Below, piece by piece: positions 41,219-50,062 of a DNA stretch of 64,000 nucleotides; within the stretch, counting starts at the first letter, position 1, and each line of letters starts with the position of its first letter. The stretch lies in NCBI GenBank assembly GCA_934699705.1, contig CAKUXD010000002.1:51177-115176 (forward strand). Direction: 5' to 3'. The position numbers and the translations under genes are program-made. The notes under the pieces were generated by a model, which saw nothing but the letters and a program-made list of their open reading frames with translations, was not told the DNA's origin and searched no databases. This DNA is from an uncultured Candidatus Melainabacteria bacterium. GTDB taxonomy: Bacteria; Cyanobacteriota; Vampirovibrionia; Gastranaerophilales; Gastranaerophilaceae.

Positions 41219-42120
41219 TACTTGCAAACCTCAAACATTTTATTTATACAGTTCAATGCCTTTTTCGAAATTTCTTCATCAACAAGAATTTCATTATTTT
41301 CATTTTTTAATACGCTGTAAATATCTTCCAAAGTATTATGCTTCATATTTGGACATATAATATTTTCCTTAATAAGAACAAACTCTTTTTCTGGAAAATC
41401 ACGTTTTAGCCTGTCAACAACGCCTTTTTCAGTAGCAATAACAAAAGTTTTTTTATCTGAGTCTTTTGCATATTTCATAATAGCAGTTGTACTACCAACA
41501 AAATCCGCTAAATCACAAACACCTTTATGACATTCTGGGTGCGCTAAAATTTCTGCACCTGGATATTTTTTTCTGGCATCAAGCACATCTTCTGCCTTTA
41601 TACGTAAATGTGTTGGGCAAAAACCGTTGTATGTATTAACTTTAACATTTCCTAATTGACTTTCAACCCATTTACCCAAATATGTATCAGGTACAAATAA
41701 AACCTCTGGAACACCTAGATTTTTTACCACTTTAAGAGCATTTGAACTTGTACAACAAACATCACATTCTGATTTAACCTCAGCAGTTGAATTTACATAA
41801 CAAACAACAGGAACATCTTTGTTTTTTGCCTTAAATTCTCTCAATTGGTTTAAATCAATCATATCTGCCATTAAGCAACCTGACTGCATATTTGGCAATA
41901 AAACTTTTTTGTTTGGCGAAATTATTTTTGCAGTTTGCGCCATAAAATAAACTCCAGCAAAAACAATTATGTCCGCATCTGTTTTGCCAGCCATTTGACT
42001 TAAATATAAAGAATCACCAACAAAATCTGCGACCTCGTCAATTTCGAGGTTTTGATAACTATGACCCAATATTACTGCGTTTTTTTCTTTTTTTAGTTTT
42101 AATATTTCATCTTTTAGCAT
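41218..42120 (-). CDS. nadA: Quinolinate synthase A
   Basis: 300 aa. Family blocks AVILGHSYQNLEIDEVADFVGDSLYLSQMA, IIVFAGVYFMAQTAKIISPNKKVLLPNMQSGCLMADMI, VCYVNSTAEVKSECDVCCTSSNA, FVPDTYLGKWVESQLG and ILAHPECHKGVCDLADFVGSTTAIMKY. The three iron-sulfur Cys are at CLMA, the DVCC pair and the C-terminal ICPNMKHNTLE. It condenses iminoaspartate and DHAP to quinolinate in NAD synthesis. nadB and nadC are not adjacent. Operon with rlmB. AAGGCG precedes the ATG. Confidence 0.95.
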   Translation of the reverse strand: MLKDEILKLKKEKNAVILGHSYQNLEIDEVADFVGDSLYLSQMAGKTDADIIVFAGVYFMAQTAKIISPNKKVLLPNMQSGCLMADMIDLNQLREFKAKNKDVPVVCYVNSTAEVKSECDVCCTSSNALKVVKNLGVPEVLFVPDTYLGKWVESQLGNVKVNTYNGFCPTHLRIKAEDVLDARKKYPGAEILAHPECHKGVCDLADFVGSTTAIMKYAKDSDKKTFVIATEKGVVDRLKRDFPEKEFVLIKENIICPNMKHNTLEDIYSVLKNENNEILVDEEISKKALNCINKMFEVCK

Positions 42121-42221
42121 ATAATTCGCCTTGTTTTAATAATATTTGACGTGCAATTATGTTTAAATTATAATATACCCAAGACAATTATATAATAAAA
42201 ATAATAAAAAATACTGAACAT

Positions 42222-44060
42222 ATGTTAAATCAATTATTATCACAGCTGGGTGCAAATACCAAAATTACTGTCGGCGTTGCAATGTCGCCATCAGTTGGTC
42301 TTGAAATGATAGAGGTTAATTTAAAAACCAAAGTCATTGAAAAATATGCTTGCAAACAACTTGATTATGACTATTCAAAGAGAGAAATTGCTGATTATGA
42401 CCGTTTTAGAGAGGTTTTAATTGAGTTATTTGACGAATTAAAAATCAGCAGAAAAAGTAACATCGTTTTAACATTACCTTCTGTTCATTATGGTTTAATT
42501 TCATTACCAACCATGCTCGGCGATGAAGCGGTAACAAGTGCTATTATTTCAGAAGTTGAACAAGCTTCTTACATTTTCAAACGCCAAGACCCTGTTATCA
42601 GCTGGGTTGACGCTTATCCAGCAGGGAATAAAGAAAACAGAGAAGTTCTTTATGGTGCAATTCAACAATCTGCACTTGATGAAATAAATGCAGCATGTGT
42701 TGAAATCGGTTGTACTTTGATTGCTATTGAAACAGCACCGAACTCTTTATTGAAAACTTTAAGCTATAACTTGCTTGCCGAAGAGCAAATGGCTCCAAAT
42801 ACAACCTGGAACTTAATGGTTATCAATCCAAATAGTTATTCAATGATTACTCTAACTGGAAAAAGTGTTATTGAATATAGAGAAGAACCTCTGGCTCTCC
42901 GTTCTTTCGTCGGTGATGAAATTTATGAAGCTATCATTTCTTCAGCTCAATTAACTTTACAAACAATTCCAGCAAATTATTTGTACATCGTTTCAGAAAC
43001 AGATATTGTTTCTGCTGAAGTTTTATCAATGAAAATACCTTTTGACGGAAATATTAAATTTTTAGAAAGTAATAAATACGTTCAAAATCCGTTGATGCAA
43101 GCTTCATATAACATTTTACCAAATTTTGTTTTAAAAATAACACCTGAAGTTATTGGTTCTGGTATTTACAACATTTCTGATTATCCATTTAAATTCAATT
43201 TACTTGGACAAGGTATTGACGCAAATGCTTTTATCGCAGAAGAAGCCCCAAAAATCAGAATTAATAATACAGAAATTGAGTTAACCTCTGCATTCGTAAA
43301 AAAATCTGCGTTAATTATAGCTGCTATTGTTATTGTACCAGCTTTATTAATACTTTATCTTTTAAATGTTTTAAGTACAAATCAACAATCCACTTTAGAT
43401 GATATCAATAGACAATTGGAAAGTGCAAAAACAGAACTTGCAAACTACGAAGGTATTGATAAAAAAAATGAATTTGACGATAAACTTGAAATCAACACTG
43501 TTCAGGCTATTAACCGAACAAAATTCATTTATTATACTGCTATTGGTGCAAGCTTACCTGCAAATACATGGTTAATTTATTTGAATATTAACGGCGACAA
43601 AAAAATAGATATCATTGGACGTGCAACCTCTGTTGAAAACGTTTATGCATTTTACAAAGGTTTAAAAATGTCCGTTATTGATTCAGATTTGAGATTAAGC
43701 CGTTTAGAGATGTCAGCAGATTCTGTTGGTAACTTAGTTATCGAAGACTTGAACAGCATAAAACCTTCATTCTATGAATTTGAAATAACAAACTTGACAG
43801 AAGAAGAATTACAAGAACAAGAAAATCAATTGAATAGTTCTTCTAATGACAAAAACAAAGACAACTCTGGTGCAAAACGTAGAAAAGGTTTCTTATTTGA
43901 AGATTTCTTGAGCACTGGTGAAGAAGAAGAAGAAACGACAGACAAAGACTCTGGTAACAGGGGACTTTCAGGTTTAAGCAAAAGTTTGCAACAAGGTAAA
44001 GGTCAACAACAACCACCTAAAAATTTACCTGCAAACTTAGAATCAATTGAACACTTCTAA
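42222..44060 (+). CDS. PilM-PilN fusion, type IV pilus inner-membrane platform
   Basis: 612 aa. Residues 1-340 follow the PilM actin-like fold (ITVGVAMSPSVGLEMIEVNL, NIVLTLPSVHYGLISLPTM, EVEQASYIFK). A short spacer and one membrane helix (about 354-377, SALIIAAIVIVPALLILYLLNVL) lead into a PilN-like periplasmic part (about 378-530) with a coiled coil and TKFIYYTAIGASLPANTWLIYLNI. PilM and PilN are separate proteins in most bacteria and bind each other, so fusion is functionally logical. The C-terminal 80 residues are low-complexity (acidic and Gln-rich). pilO follows after 15 bases. No Shine-Dalgarno is visible. Confidence 0.78.
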   Translation: MLNQLLSQLGANTKITVGVAMSPSVGLEMIEVNLKTKVIEKYACKQLDYDYSKREIADYDRFREVLIELFDELKISRKSNIVLTLPSVHYGLISLPTMLGDEAVTSAIISEVEQASYIFKRQDPVISWVDAYPAGNKENREVLYGAIQQSALDEINAACVEIGCTLIAIETAPNSLLKTLSYNLLAEEQMAPNTTWNLMVINPNSYSMITLTGKSVIEYREEPLALRSFVGDEIYEAIISSAQLTLQTIPANYLYIVSETDIVSAEVLSMKIPFDGNIKFLESNKYVQNPLMQASYNILPNFVLKITPEVIGSGIYNISDYPFKFNLLGQGIDANAFIAEEAPKIRINNTEIELTSAFVKKSALIIAAIVIVPALLILYLLNVLSTNQQSTLDDINRQLESAKTELANYEGIDKKNEFDDKLEINTVQAINRTKFIYYTAIGASLPANTWLIYLNINGDKKIDIIGRATSVENVYAFYKGLKMSVIDSDLRLSRLEMSADSVGNLVIEDLNSIKPSFYEFEITNLTEEELQEQENQLNSSSNDKNKDNSGAKRRKGFLFEDFLSTGEEEEETTDKDSGNRGLSGLSKSLQQGKGQQQPPKNLPANLESIEHF

Positions 44061-44075
44061 CAAGGATTTTAACTC

Positions 44076-44771
44076 ATGCAGAATTTACAAAAATATAAAG
44101 AATGTTTAATGTATTTAGGACTAGTTATTCTAGTAGCCGTAATGCTTTTCAAACAAATTCAACCAAAATTTATTTCTACAATAAATTTATATAATCAAGT
44201 TAAAACTCAAACTGAGGTTAGCAAATCTATTAATAAACAACTTTCTATCGCAAAAGAAAAAGTTGAAAGAAAAAAGAAACTTCGTATGTTAGACACAATG
44301 ACAAAAAAAATATACGAACCTAGCGGAAATGCAACAGACTCTGAATCAACTTTCGCAGTTTTGTTAGATGATGTTATTGAAATGGCAAGAAGAAATCACA
44401 TTAAAACTCACTCTATTCAGTCTACAATTGACCCAGAAGATGATGTTTTTATCAAAGGTGATAAAACACATTATAGTGCTTGTAAATTAGACATGAAAAT
44501 CATTTCTGACTACACAGATTTTGAAGGTTTTATTTCAGATTTATATAAATACAACTATTTAATAAACTTGAATAGTATTGAAATTTATCCTTATGAAAAA
44601 AATAAAAGAATATTATTAATTAATTTATCAATTACTTTATATACTTTTAAATCTGAAGAAGAAACTAGAGCTACTGAAAATACTGATAATGCAGATGAAG
44701 AAGAAGCTAATAATAGCAACGAGGATAATAACGAACCTAAAAAAGGTAAGTCAAAATCCTCTAAAGAATAA
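44076..44771 (+). CDS. PilO-like type IV pilus assembly protein
   Basis: 231 aa. N-terminal membrane helix (about 11-28, LMYLGLVILVAVMLFKQI), coiled coil (residues 35-85), then a ferredoxin-like domain: FAVLLDDVIEMARRNHIKTHSIQSTI and SDYTDFEGFISDLYKYNYLINLNSIEIYPYEKNKRILLINLSITLYTF, the PilO pattern. The tail is acidic then basic (EEEANNSNEDNNEPKKGKSKSSKE). It dimerises with PilN in the pilus alignment complex. pilQ and pilP are not next to it. Ends 7 bases before a convergent gene with no terminator between. Confidence 0.78.
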   Translation: MQNLQKYKECLMYLGLVILVAVMLFKQIQPKFISTINLYNQVKTQTEVSKSINKQLSIAKEKVERKKKLRMLDTMTKKIYEPSGNATDSESTFAVLLDDVIEMARRNHIKTHSIQSTIDPEDDVFIKGDKTHYSACKLDMKIISDYTDFEGFISDLYKYNYLINLNSIEIYPYEKNKRILLINLSITLYTFKSEEETRATENTDNADEEEANNSNEDNNEPKKGKSKSSKE

Positions 44772-44777
44772 TCAACT

Positions 44778-45638
44778 CTAGCATTCAAAATATTTGTAGT
44801 TAATTGAGAACATTTTTTCTTTATTTTTAGCACAAGTTGCGCAGTATGGTGTTTCTAAGCACATTTTTTTACCATAATCGGTAAAATCTGCACCCATTCT
44901 TCCTCTATGGTCATTCGCTAAAAACGGACAAACATACACGCCTTTTTCTGTTAAAATTCTCCCTGTTTGGCAATCTAAGTTTTTATATTCTTCAACAATC
45001 AAATCTTCTTTTGAATATTTATTATAAAATTCATTTATTTGAAAATTACAATCCTCAACGCGTACATCAATATTATCAAAAACTCGCTTAAAGTTTGTTA
45101 AAAGTTCTTTTTTATCAAGTTTATAGTAATTTGTAACGCTAAAAATCGGGTTAAAATCATATTTTACAAGAATTTTAGAAGCGTGCAAAATTTGTCTGTA
45201 TGTTCCGCGACCTCTGATATCATCACTTTTTATTTCATCATAATGATCTATCGGCAACATAAATATAATTTCGTTAACTGATTCGTCTTCAACTTTTTTC
45301 AGAAATCTTACTTTCTTCTCATTCAAAAACGAACCATTAGTACAAATACAAACATTTGTAGTTTTTAAACATAGCCTTAAAATCGCGTTAAAATCAGGGT
45401 GCAACATTGGTTCTGCACCTGTTAAATAAATACAATAAAGGTTTTCACCTTTTGTATCATTTAGCGCATTTTTAATTTTATCAATATTTATAAAATCCTT
45501 AGGTGCTTTTGAAAATGGAAAATCTATATAGCAATGCTTACAATGCTGATTACAATTTTTTGCAGTTAATTCAATAAATAAATTGTTTAATTCTTTTAAT
45601 TCACTTTTTTTAATACTGTATAATGTTTCTGTTGTCAT
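44778..45638 (-). CDS. Radical SAM protein
   Basis: 286 aa. The radical SAM motif is CNQHCKHC (CxxxCxxC, about residues 31-38), followed by YLTGAEPMLHPDF (GGEP-type SAM site) and CICTNGSFL. Near the C-terminus Cys residues at VCPFL, KKMCLETPYCATCAKN may bind a second cluster, like a SPASM or twitch domain. Such proteins modify peptides or cofactors; no precursor peptide gene is evident nearby. AGGTGA precedes the ATG. Confidence 0.88.
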   Translation of the reverse strand: MTTETLYSIKKSELKELNNLFIELTAKNCNQHCKHCYIDFPFSKAPKDFINIDKIKNALNDTKGENLYCIYLTGAEPMLHPDFNAILRLCLKTTNVCICTNGSFLNEKKVRFLKKVEDESVNEIIFMLPIDHYDEIKSDDIRGRGTYRQILHASKILVKYDFNPIFSVTNYYKLDKKELLTNFKRVFDNIDVRVEDCNFQINEFYNKYSKEDLIVEEYKNLDCQTGRILTEKGVYVCPFLANDHRGRMGADFTDYGKKMCLETPYCATCAKNKEKMFSINYKYFEC

Positions 45639-45719
45639 AATCTCACCTACTTTTCATTTTATTTTAAGATTTCAACTTAAAAATAAAATTAGACAACAGG
45701 GTATTGTTTAGAATAATTC

Positions 45720-46010
45720 TCAGGTGAAAATAAAGTTACTATTACCTAAATTCAAAGGTTTAAGCATTTTTTCAACTTCTTTTGACGAAACAAGCCAATC
45801 AATTTTGCCTTCTTCAAACTTTAAAAAGTGATAAGTTGAAGCAATAGATGCGACTTTTGTTGCATCAATAATATTTAGCATTGAAATATCAAAAGTCATG
45901 TTTGCCGATTTACTTTTTTTAATTTCTTTTTTGATACTTTCAGTAATATTAGTTGAATTTTTACTAACTTGCGGGGTAATAAACTTGTTCTTAATTTGTG
46001 CGTTTAACAT
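45720..46010 (-). CDS. Small STAS-like protein
   Basis: 96 aa. The stretch NMTFDISMLNIIDATKVASIASTYHFLKFEEGKIDWLVSSKEVEKMLKPL has a STAS-like layout: a strand ending in D, LNIIDATKVA in place of the INxIDSSGLG loop, then helices and a strand. As in the protein at 6091, the regulatory Ser is not clear (Thr in DAT). The N-terminal 40 residues are Lys/Ser-rich and loosely structured. Likely a single gene; it faces away from kdsD. Low-to-moderate certainty. Confidence 0.5.
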   Translation of the reverse strand: MLNAQIKNKFITPQVSKNSTNITESIKKEIKKSKSANMTFDISMLNIIDATKVASIASTYHFLKFEEGKIDWLVSSKEVEKMLKPLNLGNSNFIFT

Positions 46011-46104
46011 CTTTTCTACTCTCTTACATTGAGAATTTCGGACAAAACATTACGAAAATTTGAAAATTTATGTTAAATTACTACTTTTGTATGAGATGTT
46101 ATTG

Positions 46105-46110
46105 TATAAT
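46105..46110 (+). promoter_or_regulatory. -10 box of the kdsD operon
   Basis: TATAAT 20 bases before ATG 46130, followed by a GGAG ribosome site. The -35 at 17-base spacing (TACTTT) is weak. Confidence 0.45.
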
Positions 46111-46129
46111 ATAAAAGACGGAGTGTAAA

Positions 46130-47101
46130 ATGAAAACAATAAATTTAATAGATACAGCCAAAAACGTTTTAGATATTGAAGCTAACGCTATTTTAAGAAT
46201 TAAAAATAACCTTGATGCTTCACAATATGAAAAGGCAATTGAATTAATTTATAACTGCAAAGGCAGAGTTATTGTAACAGGTATGGGCAAATCAGGTCAT
46301 ATCGGTAAAAAAATTGCTGCAACATTATCTTCTACGGGAACACCAGCTTATTTCTTACACCCAGCAGAAAGCACACATGGCGACTCTGGTATAATCACAA
46401 AAGATGACGTTATTATTGCAATTTCAAATAGTGGAGAATCTCAAGAATTATTAAATCTTTTACCACTTTTAAAAAGATTTGGTCTTTCAATAATTGGCAT
46501 GACTGGCAATCCTAATTCAACACTTGGTCAAGCAAGCGACGTTATTCTCGATGTTTCTGTTGAAAAAGAAGCATGCCCTCTAGGCAAAGCCCCTACTGCA
46601 TCAACAACCGTTACACTAGCAGTTGGCGACGCTTTAGCTATTTGTTTATTAGAAAAACGTGGATTTACAGAAGAAGATTTCTTAATCTTCCACCCATCTG
46701 GAGCGCTTGGTAAAGGCTTTACATACAGAGTTTCAGACTTAATGAAGACCAGCGATTTACCAATTGGAAAAGAAAATGACATGTTCACAGATGTAATTGA
46801 AACAATTTCTTCTCACAAATTAGGACTTGCTATTATCGTTGATAATACTGGCGTTATGACTGGTATTATTACTGACGGTGATATTAGAAGAAATTTAATA
46901 AAATATAAAAATGTACAAAACTTAAAGGCAATTGAAGCGATGACAAAATCGCCAAAAACAGTTAAATCAAACTCTTACGCAGCAAGCGCCTTGCATTTGA
47001 TGGAAAAATATTCTATCACATCTTTACCAATTGTTAACGAAAATGGTAAACCTTTAGGAATTGTACACGTTCACGATTTATTAAGAGCAGGAGTAGTCTA
47101 A
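46130..47101 (+). CDS. kdsD: Arabinose-5-phosphate isomerase (KdsD/KpsF)
   Basis: 323 aa. SIS domain about 35-180: RVIVTGMGKSGHIGKKIAATLSSTGTPAYFLHPAESTHGDSGII, VIIAISNSGESQELLNLLPLLK, ACPLGKAPTASTTVTLAVGDALA. Two CBS domains about 205-323. This is the full KdsD layout. It makes D-arabinose-5-phosphate, the precursor of Kdo in LPS. It overlaps kdsC by one base, so the two are co-translated. Confirms LPS-type envelope. Confidence 0.95.
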   Translation: MKTINLIDTAKNVLDIEANAILRIKNNLDASQYEKAIELIYNCKGRVIVTGMGKSGHIGKKIAATLSSTGTPAYFLHPAESTHGDSGIITKDDVIIAISNSGESQELLNLLPLLKRFGLSIIGMTGNPNSTLGQASDVILDVSVEKEACPLGKAPTASTTVTLAVGDALAICLLEKRGFTEEDFLIFHPSGALGKGFTYRVSDLMKTSDLPIGKENDMFTDVIETISSHKLGLAIIVDNTGVMTGIITDGDIRRNLIKYKNVQNLKAIEAMTKSPKTVKSNSYAASALHLMEKYSITSLPIVNENGKPLGIVHVHDLLRAGVV

Positions 47102-47628
47102 TGAATGATGTTTTAAAAGAAAAAGCCTCAAAGATTAAATTATTAGCATTTGATGTTGACGGAGTTATGACAACCGGCGAAGTAACTTATGATGAAAACG
47201 GCGTTGAATATAAAAGTTTTAACGTAAAAGACGGTCATGGCTTGGTTAGGATTCAACATGCAGGCTTTATTACTGCAATAATTACCGCAAGAAATAACGG
47301 AACAGTTAAGCATAGAGCGGAAAACTTACATATTACAGAATTATATCAGGGTCAAAAATATAAACTTCCTGCGTTGGAAGAAATTATGAAAAAATATGAC
47401 CTTACTTATGACCAAGTATCATATATGGGCGACGATTTACCAGATTTATGCATACTTGAAAAAGTTGGTTTAAAATGTTGCCCGAACGACGCAGTTGATG
47501 AAGTTAAAAGTGTTTGTAACTTTATTTCTTCAAAAGACGGCGGACGTGGAGCAGTAAGAGAATTAACAGACTTTATTCTTGATGCACAAGGCATTAAAAA
47601 AGAATATACAGTATCAGAGGGAAAATAA
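47101..47628 (+). CDS. kdsC: Kdo-8-phosphate phosphatase KdsC (HAD family)
   Basis: 175 aa. HAD motifs: KLLAFDVDGVMTTGEV (DxDGV), TAIITARNNG, KYKLPALEEIMKKY, YMGDDLPDLCILEKVG and CNFISSKDGGRGAVRELTDFIL, the KdsC C-terminus. It releases Kdo from Kdo-8-phosphate. Start overlaps kdsD stop (TAATG). kdsA and kdsB are not in view. Confidence 0.94.
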   Translation: MNDVLKEKASKIKLLAFDVDGVMTTGEVTYDENGVEYKSFNVKDGHGLVRIQHAGFITAIITARNNGTVKHRAENLHITELYQGQKYKLPALEEIMKKYDLTYDQVSYMGDDLPDLCILEKVGLKCCPNDAVDEVKSVCNFISSKDGGRGAVRELTDFILDAQGIKKEYTVSEGK

Positions 47629-47641
47629 ATAGGAGTTTAAA

Positions 47642-48007
47642 ATGTACGAAATCAGAGCACAAGTAGAATTTTCAGCAGCACACCATTTATTAGATTACGA
47701 AGGTGGCAAATGCGAAAACCAACATGGACATAATTGGTTAGTTGAAGCCTTTGTCAGAGGTGAAATTTTAGATCAAAGTAATATTTTAGTTGACTTTAAA
47801 GCCTTAAAAAGAGATTTAAGACTTCTTTTAGCAGATTTAGATCATCAAGACCTAAACGAATTGCCTGATTTCAAAGATGAAAGTCCAAGTAGCGAATTTA
47901 TTGCAAATTATGTTTATTACAAATTAAAAGAAAAATACGTAGAATTGTACAAAATTTCAGTTTGGGAAAGCAGAGAATCTTGCGCAAGCTACTTTGAGGT
48001 TGAATAA
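47642..48007 (+). CDS. queD: 6-carboxytetrahydropterin synthase QueD
   Basis: 121 aa. Zinc His and catalytic Cys are visible in FSAAHHLLDYEGGKCENQHGHNWLVEA; later DFKALKRDLRLLLADLDHQDLNELP and SSEFIANYVYYKLKE ... VWESRESCASYFEV (the catalytic E/D-H pair region). QueD starts queuosine and 7-deazaguanine synthesis. No other que genes are adjacent; it is embedded in the kds-uppP operon. AGGAG precedes the ATG. Confidence 0.93.
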   Translation: MYEIRAQVEFSAAHHLLDYEGGKCENQHGHNWLVEAFVRGEILDQSNILVDFKALKRDLRLLLADLDHQDLNELPDFKDESPSSEFIANYVYYKLKEKYVELYKISVWESRESCASYFEVE

Positions 48008-48861
48008 TGACGATTTTACAAGCAATTATTCTTGGTATAGTTCAGGGGTTGAGTGAATTTTTACCAATTTCAAGCTCTGCTCACATTGTTTTTACGCAAA
48101 ACATAACAGCAGTTCTTAACGGCTCAACTATTGATTTAGGCTCAGCTCAACAAATTTTCTTGAGCATGATGTTGCATGTTGGAACATTAATTGCAGTTTT
48201 AATTTACTTTAAAAAAGAAATTTGGGATATAACAAAAGACTTTTTTAAAGCACTTTGGACTAAAGATTTTTCTAACACAAATGCAAAAATGGGTGCTTAT
48301 ATACTAATTGGCACAGTCTTTACAGTTTTAGTTGCATATCCATTAAAAGATATCTCAGAAAAATTAATGGTATATCCTGAAATAGTCGCATTCTTGCTAA
48401 TCTTGACAGGTTTTGTGTTATTTTTTAGTGAATTCAAATCAAAACACCAAAAAGAACATACAGACCAATTAAGTTTAAAACACGCAATCTTAATCGGCTT
48501 AGCTCAAGGTCTTGCTGCATTTCCAGGGTTTTCTCGCTCAGGTTGGACTATCGCAACAGGCTTATTTACTGGATTAGACAGGGTTACAAGTACAAAATTT
48601 TCTTTCTTGCTTGTAATACCAATTATTTTAGGCACAAGCATTGTTTACCCAATGCTCGAAATTAATCCACAAGAACTTGCAACTTTCAATTGGACCGCAA
48701 TTCTTGTTGGAACTCTTGTTTCAGCAGTAGTAGGTTATGTTTGTATAAAATATTTCCTTAAATTTGTTGCAAAATTCTCAATGAATTTCTTCGCATATTA
48801 CTGTATTATCGTAGGTCTTATGGTAATCAGCTTCTTTGCAGGTTTGGCTGTTGGGCATTAA
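48007..48861 (+). CDS. uppP: Undecaprenyl-diphosphatase UppP (BacA)
   Basis: 284 aa, about eight membrane helices. Signature IVQGLSEFLPISSSAH (E and SSSAH) and AAFPGFSRSGWTIATGLFTGLDR (PGxSRSG). It recycles the undecaprenyl carrier for cell wall and LPS. Overlaps queD by one base. A strong terminator follows. Confidence 0.95.
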   Translation: MTILQAIILGIVQGLSEFLPISSSAHIVFTQNITAVLNGSTIDLGSAQQIFLSMMLHVGTLIAVLIYFKKEIWDITKDFFKALWTKDFSNTNAKMGAYILIGTVFTVLVAYPLKDISEKLMVYPEIVAFLLILTGFVLFFSEFKSKHQKEHTDQLSLKHAILIGLAQGLAAFPGFSRSGWTIATGLFTGLDRVTSTKFSFLLVIPIILGTSIVYPMLEINPQELATFNWTAILVGTLVSAVVGYVCIKYFLKFVAKFSMNFFAYYCIIVGLMVISFFAGLAVGH

Positions 48862-48903
48862 AAATATTTTGTCATACCACACTTGTTGCGGTATCTTTTA
48901 TAA

Positions 48904-48936
48904 CAAAACGGCGACTGCTTCGCAGTCGCCGTTTTG
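48904..48936. terminator. Terminator after the kds-que-upp operon
   Basis: Perfect 15-bp stem CAAAACGGCGACTGC / GCAGTCGCCGTTTTG with a TTC loop; the arms are A-rich outside left and T-rich outside right, so it may act for the convergent methylase too. Confidence 0.9.
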
Positions 48937-48999
48937 ATTTGTGTGTGAATGTGGGTGGGTTTTGGGGTAAATGAAATATTATGTGTGTGAAATGTTTTA

Positions 49000-49869
49000 T
49001 TAAACTTTTTGGAATATGAAAATATATTCGTGTTGAAAGATTGAAAATCCGCCAGCAAGAGCTCTGTATCGCCATAAGTTAGCTGTTTTACCTTTTGCTC
49101 TTTCATTACCTTGAATATCTTTAACAATAATTGATTTCAAGATAAAACCAAGATTTTGCATTCTTTCCATACACTTGAAGCCTAAAGGTTGAACTTGAGA
49201 ATTTTTGTAACTATCGCCAATAATTAATGCGGCAAATCTACCTTTTTCTAACAAGTCATAACCGTTTTGAGCTACTTTTTCAAATAAATCATAAAATTCT
49301 TCTGTTGATGAACAGTTTGACAAATCTTCTTTTTTATCAGAAAACTTAATGATGTCATCATAGGGTGGGTGCAAGATTAGAAGTTGTGCTTTTTCTTCGC
49401 CCATTACTTCTAATCTGGCTTGAATTTTTTCTTTTGCATCTTCTGTTGTAGAATCGGCACATATTATGTTCACGTCTGTAACCAACTGTTTTGGAGTGAA
49501 TTTTTCACTAACGTGTTCAACTAATTCTTGTTTAAGCTCAACCCCAATACAACGGCGATTCATGTTTATAGCTTCAATGCCTGAAGTACCTGAACCAAAG
49601 AACAAATCTAAAACTACATCATTTTTCTTTGTATATCTTTCGTAAAGTTGTTGTGCAATTTGTGGGATATAATTTCCATGGTATTCGTTAGAATGACCGC
49701 CTGTTCTTAATCTTGTTGGAAATTGCCAAAAAGTATCTGTCTTAACTTCTGGATAATTTCTCCATTCCTTTAAGTTAATATCATTGTAAGCAGTCGTTTT
49801 AATCGGATTTGTTGTAACGACATTTAAGTTAGCACGTCCTTGTGCTTCTTTAAGATTTACTTTTGCCAT
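49000..49869 (-). CDS. Orphan DNA methyltransferase (N4/N6 type)
   Basis: 289 aa. SAM motif I DVVLDLFFGSGTSGIEAINMNRRCIGVELKQ (about 85-114) precedes catalytic motif IV LLILHPPYDDI (about 163-172), so the order is I then IV, as in the gamma type. Typical PPY chemistry methylates exocyclic amino groups of A or C. The unusual His before PPY replaces the common D/S/N. No restriction gene is in reach, so it may be a regulatory or defensive orphan. The last 30 residues (RYRALAGGFSIFQHEYIFIF) are also typical of this class. Confidence 0.85.
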   Translation of the reverse strand: MAKVNLKEAQGRANLNVVTTNPIKTTAYNDINLKEWRNYPEVKTDTFWQFPTRLRTGGHSNEYHGNYIPQIAQQLYERYTKKNDVVLDLFFGSGTSGIEAINMNRRCIGVELKQELVEHVSEKFTPKQLVTDVNIICADSTTEDAKEKIQARLEVMGEEKAQLLILHPPYDDIIKFSDKKEDLSNCSSTEEFYDLFEKVAQNGYDLLEKGRFAALIIGDSYKNSQVQPLGFKCMERMQNLGFILKSIIVKDIQGNERAKGKTANLWRYRALAGGFSIFQHEYIFIFQKV

Positions 49870-50062
49870 CTCTTATTACTTATCCTCTGTCCCTCTTTGT
49901 GTCTTAATAATATAAAATTTTTTGAAATAATAAATCAAATAAAAGTATGAGATTTGAAAAAAACCTCTACACAAAATAGGGGATAAATTTGTAAATTGTA
50001 AATGGTGAGTAATGAATTGCTATGATTGAAAAGTCAACTCACGACTCACAAACTGCGACCCA
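49870..50062. repeat. Intergenic stretch with GTGAGT-type repeat
   Basis: No ORF. Around 50030-50060 the plus strand reads AACTCACGACTCACAAACTG and CGACCCACTATT, i.e. GTGAGTCGTGAGTT on the minus strand, resembling the heptamers in the pilin leader and the fragment at 24012. Confidence 0.4.
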
